A stretch of 64,000 nt of DNA from an uncultured Porphyromonas sp. (lineage in GTDB: Bacteria; Bacteroidota; Bacteroidia; Bacteroidales; Porphyromonadaceae): contig NZ_CAJPPN010000006.1 of the NCBI RefSeq assembly GCF_905372525.1, positions 1 through 64,000 on the forward strand. The letters are read 5' to 3'. The notes below the pieces were generated by a model. That model saw nothing but the letters and a program-made list of their open reading frames with translations. It was not told where the DNA came from and ran no database searches. Every line of letters begins with the position of its first letter. The first letter of the stretch is position 1. Positions 44,671 through 53,518 of this stretch are shown here, in pieces. The translations under genes were made by a program, and so were the position numbers.

Positions 44671-44712
44671 CCACCTCTACGCCCCTCCCCACATGGGAGG
44701 GTGTAGAGGTGG
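44671..44712 (-). terminator. Terminator of the aminopeptidase P gene
   Basis: A long stem of CCACCTCTAC...CCCTCCC and GGGAGGG...GTAGAGGTGG (44671-44712), with one internal mismatch region and a short loop, lies about 42 bases past the stop of the minus-strand aminopeptidase gene. Confidence 0.8.
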
Positions 44713-44753
44713 TATAGATAGGTACAGTATACCTATGAAGGGTGAGGCCAGCC

Positions 44754-46538
44754 CTAGAGGGGAAGGGTCTTAGCACGTAGCCAGCTGGCCTCCTCTGCCG
44801 TGAGGTCGGGGGAGAGGGTCTGATAGACACGCTCCTGATAGGCATTGTACCAAGCGACCTCCTCGGCAGTCAGTAGCTCCTTCTTGACAAGCGTATTGTC
44901 GAGGTAGCAGAGGGTGACGGTCTCGAAGCCAAAGAAACGTCCAAACTCGGTCTCCTCCCTTAGCTCCGTGACTACGAGGTTCTCGATGCGAATACCGTAC
45001 TTACCCGAGCGGTAGATGCCAGGCTCGTTGCTGGTGATCATCCCTATCTCGAGCTCAGTAGGATTGACCTCGGTACGGATGTTCTGTGGCCCTTCGTGCA
45101 CGTTGAGGAAGTAGCCTACGCCGTGTCCGGTACCATGACCATAGTTCAGCCCACGATCCCAGAGTGCCTTGCGGGCCAGGATGTCGAGCTGGCTACCACG
45201 TGTGCCCTCGGGGTACTGAGCCAGAGCGATCTGGATGTGTCCCTTCAGTACGAGCGTGTAGTCCGTGCGTAGCTCATCGCAGGGGGTGCTGAGGGCTATG
45301 GTACGTGTGATGTCCGTAGTCCCATCGAGGTATTGGCCTCCGCTGTCGAGTAGGAGTACGCCCTCGTTGCGTACGGTAGCCGATCCCTCGGCAGTAGCAT
45401 GGTAGTGGACGATAGCTCCGTTGCCTAGATAGCCACAGATGGTAGCGAAGCTGTCTCCGTAGAAATTCTTCCCCTTGGCTCGGTGCTCGTTGAGTCGGAT
45501 ATCGAGCTCATGCTCGGTGTAGGTCTCACCCCGGGCTAGAGCCTCCTCGAGCCACTTGAAGAAGCGGGTCAGAGCTACCCCGTCACGAGCCATCACTGTA
45601 CGTAGGTTGGAGAGCTCGGTCTCGTTCTTGATCGCCTTCAGCTGAGTGAGGGCAGATACCCCGATCACCTTGCGGCAGTGTGCTGGGATCTCGGCGTAGA
45701 GGCGGTAGGTGATCCGCTTAGGGTCTACGAGCAGACGTACATCATCGCCTAGTGAGCGGACGAAGCTGTCGATCTGGTAGTAGTCCTCGATGCGTACTCC
45801 ATTCTCCGTTAGGGAGGCTCGTACCTCTGGTGTGACCTTCTCGGGCAGGACGAAGAGGACGGCCTCCTCGGCGCCTATGTAGCCGAAGCCGACCCCGACA
45901 GGGTTGTAGGCGACGTCATAACCACGAATGTTGAAGACCCAGGCGAGCTCGTCGATCATAGTGATGATCGTAGCATTAGCCCCCTTGCTCAAGAGACGTG
46001 TGCGCACCTCGGCGATACGCTCGGCCGCAGTACGCCCTGCATACTCGGCGGGGTGGACGAAGAGCGGCTTGCTGGGGATCGAGGGACGGTCTGGCCATAT
46101 AGCCTCTAGTAAGTCTTGGTCTAGGCGGTACTCGATCCCGTAGACCTCCAGCTGACGCTTCGTATCCTCGACCTCCTGTGCTGATAGGCAGACACCATCG
46201 GCAGCGGCGATAGCTCCCGAGGGGAGCTCCTTGGCTAGGAAGCCCTCTATGCTGGGTGTCCCTGGGACGCCCATCTTGTAGAGGTCGATCGTCGAGCCCT
46301 CCAGCTGAGTCGTTGCCTGGAGAAAGTATCGGGAGTCGGTCCAGAGTCCAGCCTTGTCTAGGGTCACGACGACTGTGCCCGCCGAGCCATTGAAGCCACT
46401 GATCCAGCTCCTACCCTGCCAGCGGAGCGGGGTGTACTCGCTCAGGTGGGCGTCAGAGGAGGTGATGATGTAGGCGGAGATGCCCTTAGCCTTCATCTCT
46501 TGGCGAAGGCGTGCCAAGCGTTCTGTGATTACACTCAT
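44754..46538 (-). CDS. pepP: Xaa-Pro aminopeptidase, M24B
   Basis: A 594-residue enzyme of the large aminopeptidase P type: two N-terminal creatinase-like domains (about 1-305) and a C-terminal pita-bread domain. The metal ligands are D398, D409 (DITRT), H472 (GHGTGHGVG), E505 (SNEPG) and E519 (RIEN). It removes the N-terminal residue before proline. No signal peptide, so it is cytosolic. It lies 63 bases downstream of the DUF4301 gene. Confidence 0.94.
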   Translation of the reverse strand: MSVITERLARLRQEMKAKGISAYIITSSDAHLSEYTPLRWQGRSWISGFNGSAGTVVVTLDKAGLWTDSRYFLQATTQLEGSTIDLYKMGVPGTPSIEGFLAKELPSGAIAAADGVCLSAQEVEDTKRQLEVYGIEYRLDQDLLEAIWPDRPSIPSKPLFVHPAEYAGRTAAERIAEVRTRLLSKGANATIITMIDELAWVFNIRGYDVAYNPVGVGFGYIGAEEAVLFVLPEKVTPEVRASLTENGVRIEDYYQIDSFVRSLGDDVRLLVDPKRITYRLYAEIPAHCRKVIGVSALTQLKAIKNETELSNLRTVMARDGVALTRFFKWLEEALARGETYTEHELDIRLNEHRAKGKNFYGDSFATICGYLGNGAIVHYHATAEGSATVRNEGVLLLDSGGQYLDGTTDITRTIALSTPCDELRTDYTLVLKGHIQIALAQYPEGTRGSQLDILARKALWDRGLNYGHGTGHGVGYFLNVHEGPQNIRTEVNPTELEIGMITSNEPGIYRSGKYGIRIENLVVTELREETEFGRFFGFETVTLCYLDNTLVKKELLTAEEVAWYNAYQERVYQTLSPDLTAEEASWLRAKTLPL

Positions 46539-46601
46539 AGTGATTGATGTTATTTGGATGTATCCTAATATAATGTCTATGTCCTGCCGTGGCGTGAGGT
46601 G

Positions 46602-48152
46602 CTAGCCCCGGCTCTGGTGCTCGCTGCGCAGGAGGTCGTTGACCTCCTTGACGGGGTTGAAGGTCTCGAGGGGAACCTCCACGAAGAGCGTGTTCCAGTC
46701 GTGCATCGCTCCGTTCCATAGCCCAGGCAGCTCTAGTGCGAGGAGCTCCTCCCCGCCAACGCTCTTGTGAGCAACAAAGGCTGTACGGGGGTTGACGTAC
46801 TTCGTCAGGTCAAAGGGCTCGCCCTTGTAGTCTCGGATCGCACAGACGAGGTCTACGGGGTTGAAGTAGCTCCCAGCCTCGAAGTAGGCACGCTGCGTCG
46901 CATCATTCATATTGATCTGGCTGCTCTCCAGGATCTGGAGCGAGCTACTACCATCGACCTCTCGGATGATGAAGGGCCCTCCCCCGGGCTCACCCTCGTT
47001 GCGTACCATGCCACAGACACGTATGGGGCGGTTAAGCTTACCCTGTATCCAGGTCGTTAGGCTCTGATCATCTCGCTCTAGGGAGTCGGGGAGAGTGATA
47101 CAGAGCTGGCTGTCCATGAAGGCGATGATCTCCTCTAGGAGTGCGTGCGAGGGCTTGCCCCGATCGAGCTGTCTTAGGTAGCTGAAGATCTGCCGACGTA
47201 CCCCGATGAGTATCCCACCGAGGAACTTCTTGTAGATCACCGTCGCACTCTTGTACTGGTCGAGGACGACGTTGTCGATGTTCTTGATGAAGACGACATC
47301 GGCTGGGAGTGTCCCGAGGTTGCGGATGAGGGCGCCATGACCCCCAGGACGGAAGAGGAGTCGCCCGTCTGCCTTCCTGAAGAGACTACCATCTGGGTGT
47401 AGTGCTAGGGTGTCGGTCGAGGGGTGTTGCTCGCTGAAGTCTATGTGGTAGAGTACCCCATAGTGCTCCTCATAGCTGGTCTTGACACTAGAGAGGAGGG
47501 ACTCGAAGTCTCTGAGGTGCTCCGGAGAGACGGTGAAGTGTAGACGGACGTGTCCATCCCGATCCTTGGCATAGAGTGCTCCCTCGACGAGGTGCTCCTC
47601 GGCGGCCGTGCGGGTGTAGTCCTTGTACTTGTGGAAGAGGAGGAGCCCCTTAGGCTTAGCTCCATAGCCTAGTCCCTTGGGTAGGAGGAGGTTCTCCACG
47701 ATGGCACGATAGTCTCCCGAGGCGATGAGCTTGGGGATGGTCTTCCAGTTGTTGCGTAGGCAGACTTCGTTGAGACTCTCATAGAAGGCAAAGCTACTGA
47801 TGTGGTCAAAGAAGTACTGTTCGGCGGGCTTCTCGGGTTGGGTGTAGGGGGCGTCGAGGAAGTTGTAGAGCATCTTGAACATCCGAGAGGCTGCCCCTGA
47901 GGCCGGAGTCATCTTATACACATGGGCTTCACCCGAGAGGAGGTACTCCTCCCACAGATCCATATATCGAGCCTGCTCCTCAGCCTCGACACGGATGATC
48001 CCTCGCTCAAGTGAAGCCGAGGCAATGATGCTGAGGTAGGGGAAGCCACTACGGATATCGTGCACCTGTGCCTCGGCCTCCTCTACGGAGATACCTCGTA
48101 GCTGGAGCTCCTCGATGTCCTCTGGGCTAAATAAAACACTGTCCATAATCAT
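46602..48152 (-). CDS. DUF4301 family protein
   Basis: A 516-residue protein matching the Bacteroidetes DUF4301 family, with VYKMTPASGAASRMFKML near residue 80 and LRFRPGGHGALIRNL-like FRPGGHGALIRNL. Pieces such as PASGAASRMFK and PGGHGALI resemble sugar-nucleotide transferase loops, but no activity is established. The start could also be M3 (48146). It lies upstream of pepP, and a family-A element lies about 255 bases upstream of it. Confidence 0.8.
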   Translation of the reverse strand: MIMDSVLFSPEDIEELQLRGISVEEAEAQVHDIRSGFPYLSIIASASLERGIIRVEAEEQARYMDLWEEYLLSGEAHVYKMTPASGAASRMFKMLYNFLDAPYTQPEKPAEQYFFDHISSFAFYESLNEVCLRNNWKTIPKLIASGDYRAIVENLLLPKGLGYGAKPKGLLLFHKYKDYTRTAAEEHLVEGALYAKDRDGHVRLHFTVSPEHLRDFESLLSSVKTSYEEHYGVLYHIDFSEQHPSTDTLALHPDGSLFRKADGRLLFRPGGHGALIRNLGTLPADVVFIKNIDNVVLDQYKSATVIYKKFLGGILIGVRRQIFSYLRQLDRGKPSHALLEEIIAFMDSQLCITLPDSLERDDQSLTTWIQGKLNRPIRVCGMVRNEGEPGGGPFIIREVDGSSSLQILESSQINMNDATQRAYFEAGSYFNPVDLVCAIRDYKGEPFDLTKYVNPRTAFVAHKSVGGEELLALELPGLWNGAMHDWNTLFVEVPLETFNPVKEVNDLLRSEHQSRG

Positions 48153-48389
48153 GAGTCCTAAATTAAGCTGTGTAGCTGTGTCACGCTCGTACGATCCTCC
48201 GCCCGTATGGACTCTGGGTACGATACGTCACAGAATGGTCACCGTAAAGTTAGTGAATAACTACATACGGCGTTCTCCCTAGAGGACGGACGCATGAAAT
48301 CCCTATAGACTGAGGACAAGATGATCGAGGAGCACAACCTCAGGTAGAAACATCCGCCCTATAGGTGCAGATTCACTCGGTATAGACCG

Positions 48390-48530
48390 ACTACCTAGGA
48401 GCGAAAAGTATACACGTGTGTACACCTTTGTGTACCTGCGTGTATACAAGAGTGTACCTGCGTGTACACAACATCGCTCTAAGTAGGACCTCCGCAGGGG
48501 GCTCGTATGAGCATCCCTTGGGGCTAAGCT
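48390..48530 (-). repeat. Family-A phased-palindrome element, copy 3
   Basis: Three 16-bp quasi-palindromes start at 48408, 48430 and 48452, exactly 22 bp apart: GTATACACGTGTGTAC, GTGTACCTGCGTGTAT and GTGTACCTGCGTGTAC. It is reversed relative to copy 2: on the minus strand the flank reads CTTAGAGCGATGTTGTG before the array and CTCCTAGGTAGT after it, nearly identical to copy 2. Confidence 0.9.
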
Positions 48531-48694
48531 CAGGTACTGCTAGAGCCTATGCCTAAGGCTTCTCAGAGTTCGTAATAAGCCCCCCGAGGAGTCTGAGAGA
48601 GCGAAGTACCCAACGGGTACATACAATGGGTGCTGTTTCCCCGGGAGCTCAATCAGGAAAGGGTACTTAGAGCACAGAAATGCTCCTATATAAA

Positions 48695-48733
48695 GAATGT
48701 CCCCGCCACCTTAGGTAGGTGGCGGGGACGTTC
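48695..48733. repeat. Family-B-like hairpin, possible terminator
   Basis: Arms 48695-48711 (GAATGTCCCCGCCACCT) and 48717-48733 (AGGTGGCGGGGACGTTC) pair over 17 bp with one G-T wobble and loop TAGGT. It shares the CACCT/AGGTG apex with the hairpins at 1.8 and 35.9 kb. It lies 260 bases past the stop of the surface lipoprotein gene on the minus strand. Confidence 0.75.
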
Positions 48734-48996
48734 ATGCGGAGTCCGCTGAAGGAGGATAGAGGTTACCGCTGTCGAGTTATCTGGGTCGGTGTCACAATGC
48801 CACCCGTGACCCAATAGCGAGGAGGGAAAGAGCCTCTGTAGGGTAAGAAGCTGCTAGAGCTCCCCTCCATCCTCAAGCTCCTCGAACTCCCCCTCGACAG
48901 AGAAGAAGACGAGAAGAGACGGGCCTAGGTGTATGAGCTGGGTGGCCTCTGCCCACGGGCTGTCATAGGGTAGTCGTTCCATAGTATCAGCGTGTA

Positions 48997-50775
48997 CTAG
49001 AGGTCCCTGAATAGGCGGACGCAGGCATAGTTGGTTGGGGCTCCGAAAGTGCCATGTGCAAACCAAAATCTATTTAATCCAAGGATCTTATGGTAGTCCT
49101 TATACTGGCTGTGGTACGGAAAGCATAAAGTGCTCGTCCAATAGTAGAATGCCACTCCAGGCTCGAGGGGATGGTGAGGATCCTTGTTTTGTGGAGCCCA
49201 TCTCCCCGCCATTGGTAAGTGGCGGACGATCACATTAGTATGTCTGCCCCACCAACTCTCTGAGGAGATATCGTCAATCCCCTCATGAGCCCCTGGACCT
49301 AAGTAACAAGACTTGACTACAGCCCTTCCTCCCTCTGTACTATATCTCCATGCGCTATAGCATCGACTATTAGATGAGGCTTGGAAGCGTGTAGCATAGC
49401 AGATGGAATGAGGGAAATCCCTTTTGTAAGAAGACTGTATCGTTCGTTTTTCCCCACCCTCTTGGACTTCTTCGCTCTCCTTAGATCGTTCACTGTTCCT
49501 GCCGCCGTACTCTCGCTCAAAGGCAAAGCCAGCACCCATCACTGTTGTCCAGTCCCGCTCGGTAGGTAGTCGCCATCCCGGTATCCTCTTTCCGAGCTCC
49601 TCTGCCTCCCGATAATAGTAGAGTTGAAGGGTGGTATTACTGAAGTCTCTAGTTCGGGCTGCATGAGGATATGCACCCGTGTAGTTCATCTCATCCACTT
49701 GCTCAAGGGGATTTCCAGCAGGAAGTATCCGGGGGTGTATGGTAAGGCAGATACCGTCTCGAAGTGTCTTGCTGGGAGGAGTAATATACGCTCCGAGAGT
49801 CGAGAAGAGGGGGGATGAAGTATGCCTCTGTCGCTCGGAGACACGATCTCGCACCGTAGCCTTGGTTACCGAGAGAGCATGGGCTCCCCATAGGCTGATC
49901 CTATTAGGCATCATCCAGAGGTAGTAGTAGGCATCGTCATCCTCCCCAGCAGACATATCCCTGGTGGGTTGCTCTAACTCATATTTACGTACCCATCCCT
50001 GCTCTGATAGCTCATCATCGAAGCTCCACCGAGGGGGCTCACCGTAGGAGATGTTGAGATCGAAGGAGCCCTTAGAGTCGCAGATACGTGACTGGATTTC
50101 ATATCCGTATACTTGGATATGGGCGTAAGGGAGTGCATTGGAGGCTCGTATTCGGAATAGGGTTCCTTGGGGTCTGAAGGTGAGTTTCTCCTTCGCCCCT
50201 GCATCATAGCTCCCATTGGGCTGTTTTCGTAGCTCGAGCTCAACCCATTGGGAGATGTAGGGGACTTCGAGACCGATACTGTGTCCCACCGTCACCCGCT
50301 TGAGGGGAGAGGCTCCGCTATCAAAGTGTACTCTCCCAGACCCTTCATTAAGTTGGCCACCGATAAGAGCCATTAGATACCATCTATGTCCACCATCGGG
50401 AGAGAAGTCTTGTTGATTGGCTCTTAGGCGTATTTCGGAGAGTTCTAGCTTGAGCTGGTTGTCCCCTTTGACCTTGAACTCTGCAGTAACGAACGTAGCA
50501 GGAATGTTAGGGTCTTCACAGCGGACGACGCAGTGGATGGGAATGAATGGGGTCGAAAGGTGTACTTTAGGGAGTCCCTTAGGATCTACCTTGTAGTCTA
50601 GGTAGCGAGCTTCGTTTAGCTTCCCCTCAAGGGAGAGCCTGATCATACACGTATCGCTGGATAGGCGAGTGTTGTTGTCCTTTGTCTTTGGCTCGTCTAC
50701 GAGTCCCCTGCTACAGGCATTGAGTGAGCAGAGGATAGAGAGTAAGATGAGATAGAGCCTTACCTTTGTCTTCAT
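48997..50775 (-). CDS. Large lipoprotein with Fib_succ_major-like C-terminus
   Basis: A 592-residue lipoprotein with a lipobox LNAC (C21). The N-terminal half has beta-rich segments resembling fimbrillin or Mfa-like proteins but no clear match. The C-terminal 200 residues carry GWRLPTERDWTTVMG, FYYWTSTLC and ACVRLFRDL, the pattern of the Fibrobacter succinogenes major paralogous domain (C-type-lectin-like). It is probably surface-exposed and may be a fimbrial tip or adhesin-like protein; this is inference. Its DNA is visibly AT-richer than its neighbours. Its promoter appears to lie 325 bases upstream. Confidence 0.65.
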   Translation of the reverse strand: MKTKVRLYLILLSILCSLNACSRGLVDEPKTKDNNTRLSSDTCMIRLSLEGKLNEARYLDYKVDPKGLPKVHLSTPFIPIHCVVRCEDPNIPATFVTAEFKVKGDNQLKLELSEIRLRANQQDFSPDGGHRWYLMALIGGQLNEGSGRVHFDSGASPLKRVTVGHSIGLEVPYISQWVELELRKQPNGSYDAGAKEKLTFRPQGTLFRIRASNALPYAHIQVYGYEIQSRICDSKGSFDLNISYGEPPRWSFDDELSEQGWVRKYELEQPTRDMSAGEDDDAYYYLWMMPNRISLWGAHALSVTKATVRDRVSERQRHTSSPLFSTLGAYITPPSKTLRDGICLTIHPRILPAGNPLEQVDEMNYTGAYPHAARTRDFSNTTLQLYYYREAEELGKRIPGWRLPTERDWTTVMGAGFAFEREYGGRNSERSKESEEVQEGGEKRTIQSSYKRDFPHSICYATRFQASSNSRCYSAWRYSTEGGRAVVKSCYLGPGAHEGIDDISSESWWGRHTNVIVRHLPMAGRWAPQNKDPHHPLEPGVAFYYWTSTLCFPYHSQYKDYHKILGLNRFWFAHGTFGAPTNYACVRLFRDL

Positions 50776-51275
50776 TGTCTTTTGTGGATATGCGTGTTTA
50801 TTATGATAGATGGTTCACCAGATTTGATGGTGCAAGTAGTCTGTGGGGCAGGTGCGAGGTCGTCATGCCCAGTACGAGAGACACCGCATAGCGTAGACAG
50901 CCGAAGGTACAGAGATGTATGATATACTCTGACCTGTGACTGTGCCACGTCGGTGTGCCCCCCTCGAGGAAGAGAGGGTGATAGATGTGCTTGGAGCACC
51001 CTAGGGGAGCTGTAGCAGTGAGGTAGGTGCTAAGGGGAGCGTGTGTTCGTAGTGTGTCCTCAGGCATCCTAGCAAGACCCTTGATAGGGAAATGCGGGTG
51101 CAAATGTAGTCAAATTCCTTGGCTCTACACTCCTTCGACCAACTTGTCTCCTGCCTCATGCCCTCCTTGATGAGACAAACGAGGAGAAGATAGTGTGGAG
51201 GGATAGAGGGGAGATAAGGCTTGGTGTATGCAGGCTGGTATATCCCCCCTATCGGAGAATATATGCGAGGAGGGC
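50776..51275. other. 500-base intergenic region upstream of the large lipoprotein
   Basis: It contains a -7 box TACATTTG on the minus strand at 51101-51108, which would give the lipoprotein gene a leader of about 320 nt. Two short open frames in the leader have no protein-like features. Sequence between 51110 and 51275 downstream of the MarR stop shows no clear terminator. Confidence 0.6.
51101..51108 (-). promoter_or_regulatory. Candidate -7 promoter box for the large lipoprotein
   Basis: The minus strand reads TACATTTG, an exact TAnnTTTG match, 326 bases upstream of the lipoprotein start. The distance is unusually long, so either the leader is regulatory or the box is fortuitous. Confidence 0.45.
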
Positions 51276-51926
51276 TTAGCTCTCTCGCTTGTTGGAGAGC
51301 TGTGCCATCAGGTCAGAGAGAGAGCTATCGCCCTTGGAGGAGGCAAGCTGAGCATGTGTCTGGCAGAGGTGGCCGAGGAGTAGATCGAGGACCGTCCTTT
51401 GCTCCTGCTCTAGGGGCTGGGAGACGAGCATAGCTGCTAGACGTAGCTGAGGGAGTACCTTGGCGAGCTCTGCACGTCCTAGAGGGGTGATGGAGACGAG
51501 CACACTCCTGCGGTCTCGCTCATCGGGACTCTCCTGGACGAGTCCCTTCGCTGCTAGTCTCCGTATGACCTCTGCCCCGGTAGTCTTCTCGATCGCATTG
51601 AGGGTATTGAGAGCAGTCTTGGATAGAGGCCCTCCCATCAGGCTGACGAGGTAGGAATACTCCTCTTCGCTCTGTAAGAGCTGAGACACGGCGAGGGCAC
51701 GCTTGATATAGCTCCTTGAGTAGCGTTGTAGGAGACTGAGCTGTCGAGCGATCGATACCTCATGAGATAGAGGTGTAGGAGAGCTCTGTAGTGTCGGTCG
51801 GTCGTGTAGGAGACTGCTGGCAAAGGCGATGAAGCTCTGTAGACTGAGCTCCTGCTCCGAGGGAAAGGCCTCCTCGAAGAGCTCCAGATAGTCGAGTAGC
51901 TCTGTGAGTAGTCGTTTACTTCTCAT
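51276..51926 (-). CDS. MarR family transcriptional regulator
   Basis: A 216-residue MarR protein, longer than usual by an N-terminal helical extension of about 60 residues. The winged helix spans about 85-165, with LSKTALNTLNAIEKTTGAEVIRRL and LVQESPDERDRRSVLVSITPLGRAEL, the wing carrying the DxRD-type DERDRR segment. It follows the DUF5106-like gene by 11 bases, in a cluster from cysS. The target genes are unknown. Confidence 0.85.
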   Translation of the reverse strand: MRSKRLLTELLDYLELFEEAFPSEQELSLQSFIAFASSLLHDRPTLQSSPTPLSHEVSIARQLSLLQRYSRSYIKRALAVSQLLQSEEEYSYLVSLMGGPLSKTALNTLNAIEKTTGAEVIRRLAAKGLVQESPDERDRRSVLVSITPLGRAELAKVLPQLRLAAMLVSQPLEQEQRTVLDLLLGHLCQTHAQLASSKGDSSLSDLMAQLSNKRES

Positions 51927-51937
51927 CCAAGGGGAGG

Positions 51938-52426
51938 CTAGCGGGTGAATCCCTTCTTCTTGATATTACGACGGGCTAGGTCGAGCTGAGCCTCTACCCG
52001 CTGAGCCGAGTCTACTCTGCTAGAGTAAGAGAGCCAAGAGAGGACGATCTGATAGCTCATATCATCATGTAGAGGCGAGGTACTATCCGCAAGTATCGCC
52101 TTGTACACTCGGAGCATCGTGGGGAGCTGCTCGTCTGTACATTGCTCCAGCGAACGCGTAAGAGCAGGGCTGACCCGAGCTGTATCTAACCCTGAGATGA
52201 AGCCACAGAAGTCATAGATCCTATATTCGATAGCGTCGGGCTTGGCGTCTGCAGGGAGCTCATGATCCCAATAGTGTCCGATGATATAGTCCAGCTGGTC
52301 CGTTAGCGATGTGATGTGCTGAGGCACCAGTACCTGCCCCGAACTAATCGATTGCATCCTAGGACGACAAGCCGTGATCATCAGCCCTAGGATGACGGCG
52401 AAAGGAAGGATGTGTCTACTAGTCAT
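51938..52426 (-). CDS. Stand-alone DUF5106-like lipoprotein
   Basis: A 162-residue lipoprotein with lipobox ITAC (C20). The remainder resembles DUF5106: IIGHYWDHELPADA, a helical segment, and ILADSTSPLHDDMSYQIVLSWLSYSSRV. In other proteins this domain precedes a thioredoxin-like domain; here the protein ends at the point where that domain would start (ARRNIKKKGFTR). It overlaps the glycosyltransferase start by 8 bases on the same strand, so coupling is likely. The function is unknown. Confidence 0.6.
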   Translation of the reverse strand: MTSRHILPFAVILGLMITACRPRMQSISSGQVLVPQHITSLTDQLDYIIGHYWDHELPADAKPDAIEYRIYDFCGFISGLDTARVSPALTRSLEQCTDEQLPTMLRVYKAILADSTSPLHDDMSYQIVLSWLSYSSRVDSAQRVEAQLDLARRNIKKKGFTR

Positions 52427-53501
52427 AGAAGTTGTTTCGAAAAGCAGTAAACTCTCTCCTGCGCAGGATGTGCTTCCCCCACCACGCTCTCACAAATCCC
52501 GAGCCATAACCCCAGAGCTGGATGAAGCATGCAGGGACAGCCCATAGTGCCACCTCGGTATCCTTGGTCTTCTGATAAGCGTCTATGAAGAAAAGGAGGG
52601 CAAGTAGAGCGAGCAGTGCCACCCCCACACTCGATAGGATGGCGATGATATAGACGAGAGAGAGTAGAGCTGAGGGATAGAGTGCGTACGGAAACCCAAT
52701 GCGTAGGAATAGCTTCGTACTCACCCAAGCAGCTATCACGAGGGCAGAGAGTACGGTGAAGAGAGTCGGGAGGCAGTGTACCAGACGAGTACTGCCTGGG
52801 TGGCGAGTCTCTAGGTGGATACGAGCGATGCCCGAGTTGTGCACCTGCTTGAAGAAGCGACGAAGGTCTACCCTTCGCTTATGGTAGACATAGGCCTCAG
52901 GGATGAGGACCGTGCGGGCACCTGCCTCCTGCAGACGCAGACTAAAGTCAATGTCCTCGCCGAAGCGCATCCCAACATCGAAGCCCCCTAGCTGAAGGAA
53001 GAGTGTCCGACGACACCCGAGGTTGAAGCTCCTAGGCTTGAACTGCTCCATCGCATCGGCACTTCCCCCTCTAATCCCCCCTGTGGTGAGGGTCGAGGTC
53101 ATAGCATAGTTGATCGCCTTCTGTATCGGAGTGAAGTCCTCAGAGGCTGTGTCTGGCCCTCCGAAGGCATCGATATCTCCACTAGATAGAGCCTTGTCTA
53201 CGGCACGTAGGTAGCCCTCCGGGAGGACGACGTCTGAGTCGAGGATGATGATGTAGTCGCCCTTGGCATAGCTAGCCCCGATATTGCGTGCTCGCGAGGG
53301 ACCTCCATTGGGTATCTGATAGTAGTAGAGAGAATAGATCTGCGGGACAAAGCGCTGGATGACCTCCTCTGAGGTGCGGGTAGATCCATCCTCTACGACG
53401 ATGACTTCGTAGTCCCCTAGGCTCTGATGCATGATGCTCTCGAGGAGCTCCTGTAGCTCCTCGGGACGATTGTAGACAGGGATGATGAAGCTATAACGCA
53501 T
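52419..53501 (-). CDS. Family-2 glycosyltransferase, membrane-anchored
   Basis: A 360-residue protein with an N-terminal GT-A domain: FIIPVYNRPEELQELLESI, VVEDGS, the DxD-like LDSDVVLPEGYL and a FGEDIDFSLRL acceptor motif. The C-terminal third has about three membrane helices (about 235-320) and a short cytosolic tail. It transfers a sugar to an unknown acceptor at the inner membrane. It lies 17 bases downstream of cysS. Confidence 0.88.
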   Translation of the reverse strand: MRYSFIIPVYNRPEELQELLESIMHQSLGDYEVIVVEDGSTRTSEEVIQRFVPQIYSLYYYQIPNGGPSRARNIGASYAKGDYIIILDSDVVLPEGYLRAVDKALSSGDIDAFGGPDTASEDFTPIQKAINYAMTSTLTTGGIRGGSADAMEQFKPRSFNLGCRRTLFLQLGGFDVGMRFGEDIDFSLRLQEAGARTVLIPEAYVYHKRRVDLRRFFKQVHNSGIARIHLETRHPGSTRLVHCLPTLFTVLSALVIAAWVSTKLFLRIGFPYALYPSALLSLVYIIAILSSVGVALLALLALLFFIDAYQKTKDTEVALWAVPACFIQLWGYGSGFVRAWWGKHILRRREFTAFRNNFYD

Positions 53502-53518
53502 AGGCTATCGATATATAG

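Larger units (their letters stand above)
48153..48996. other. 844-base intergenic region between the surface lipoprotein and DUF4301 genes
   Basis: It holds a weak -7-like box TAACTTTA (minus strand, 48245-48252), a family-A element (48408-48467 core), a perfect small hairpin GTACCC/GGGTAC at 48606-48620, and a family-B hairpin (48695-48733). The rest, including 48740-48990 next to the lipoprotein, shows nothing convincing. Confidence 0.7.

Noticed and set aside
48606..48620. Small perfect hairpin GTACCC/GGGTAC as a terminator
   Set aside because: The stem is only 6 bp with a 3-base loop and no U-tract, far from any stop codon.
48854..49066. 70-residue open frame at the 3' end of the surface lipoprotein
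   Set aside because: It overlaps the end of the lipoprotein in another frame and has no recognisable features.
50801..51103. 100-residue open frame in the leader of the surface lipoprotein
   Set aside because: It starts at the promoter box itself, has no domain-like or signal sequence and overlaps another random frame.
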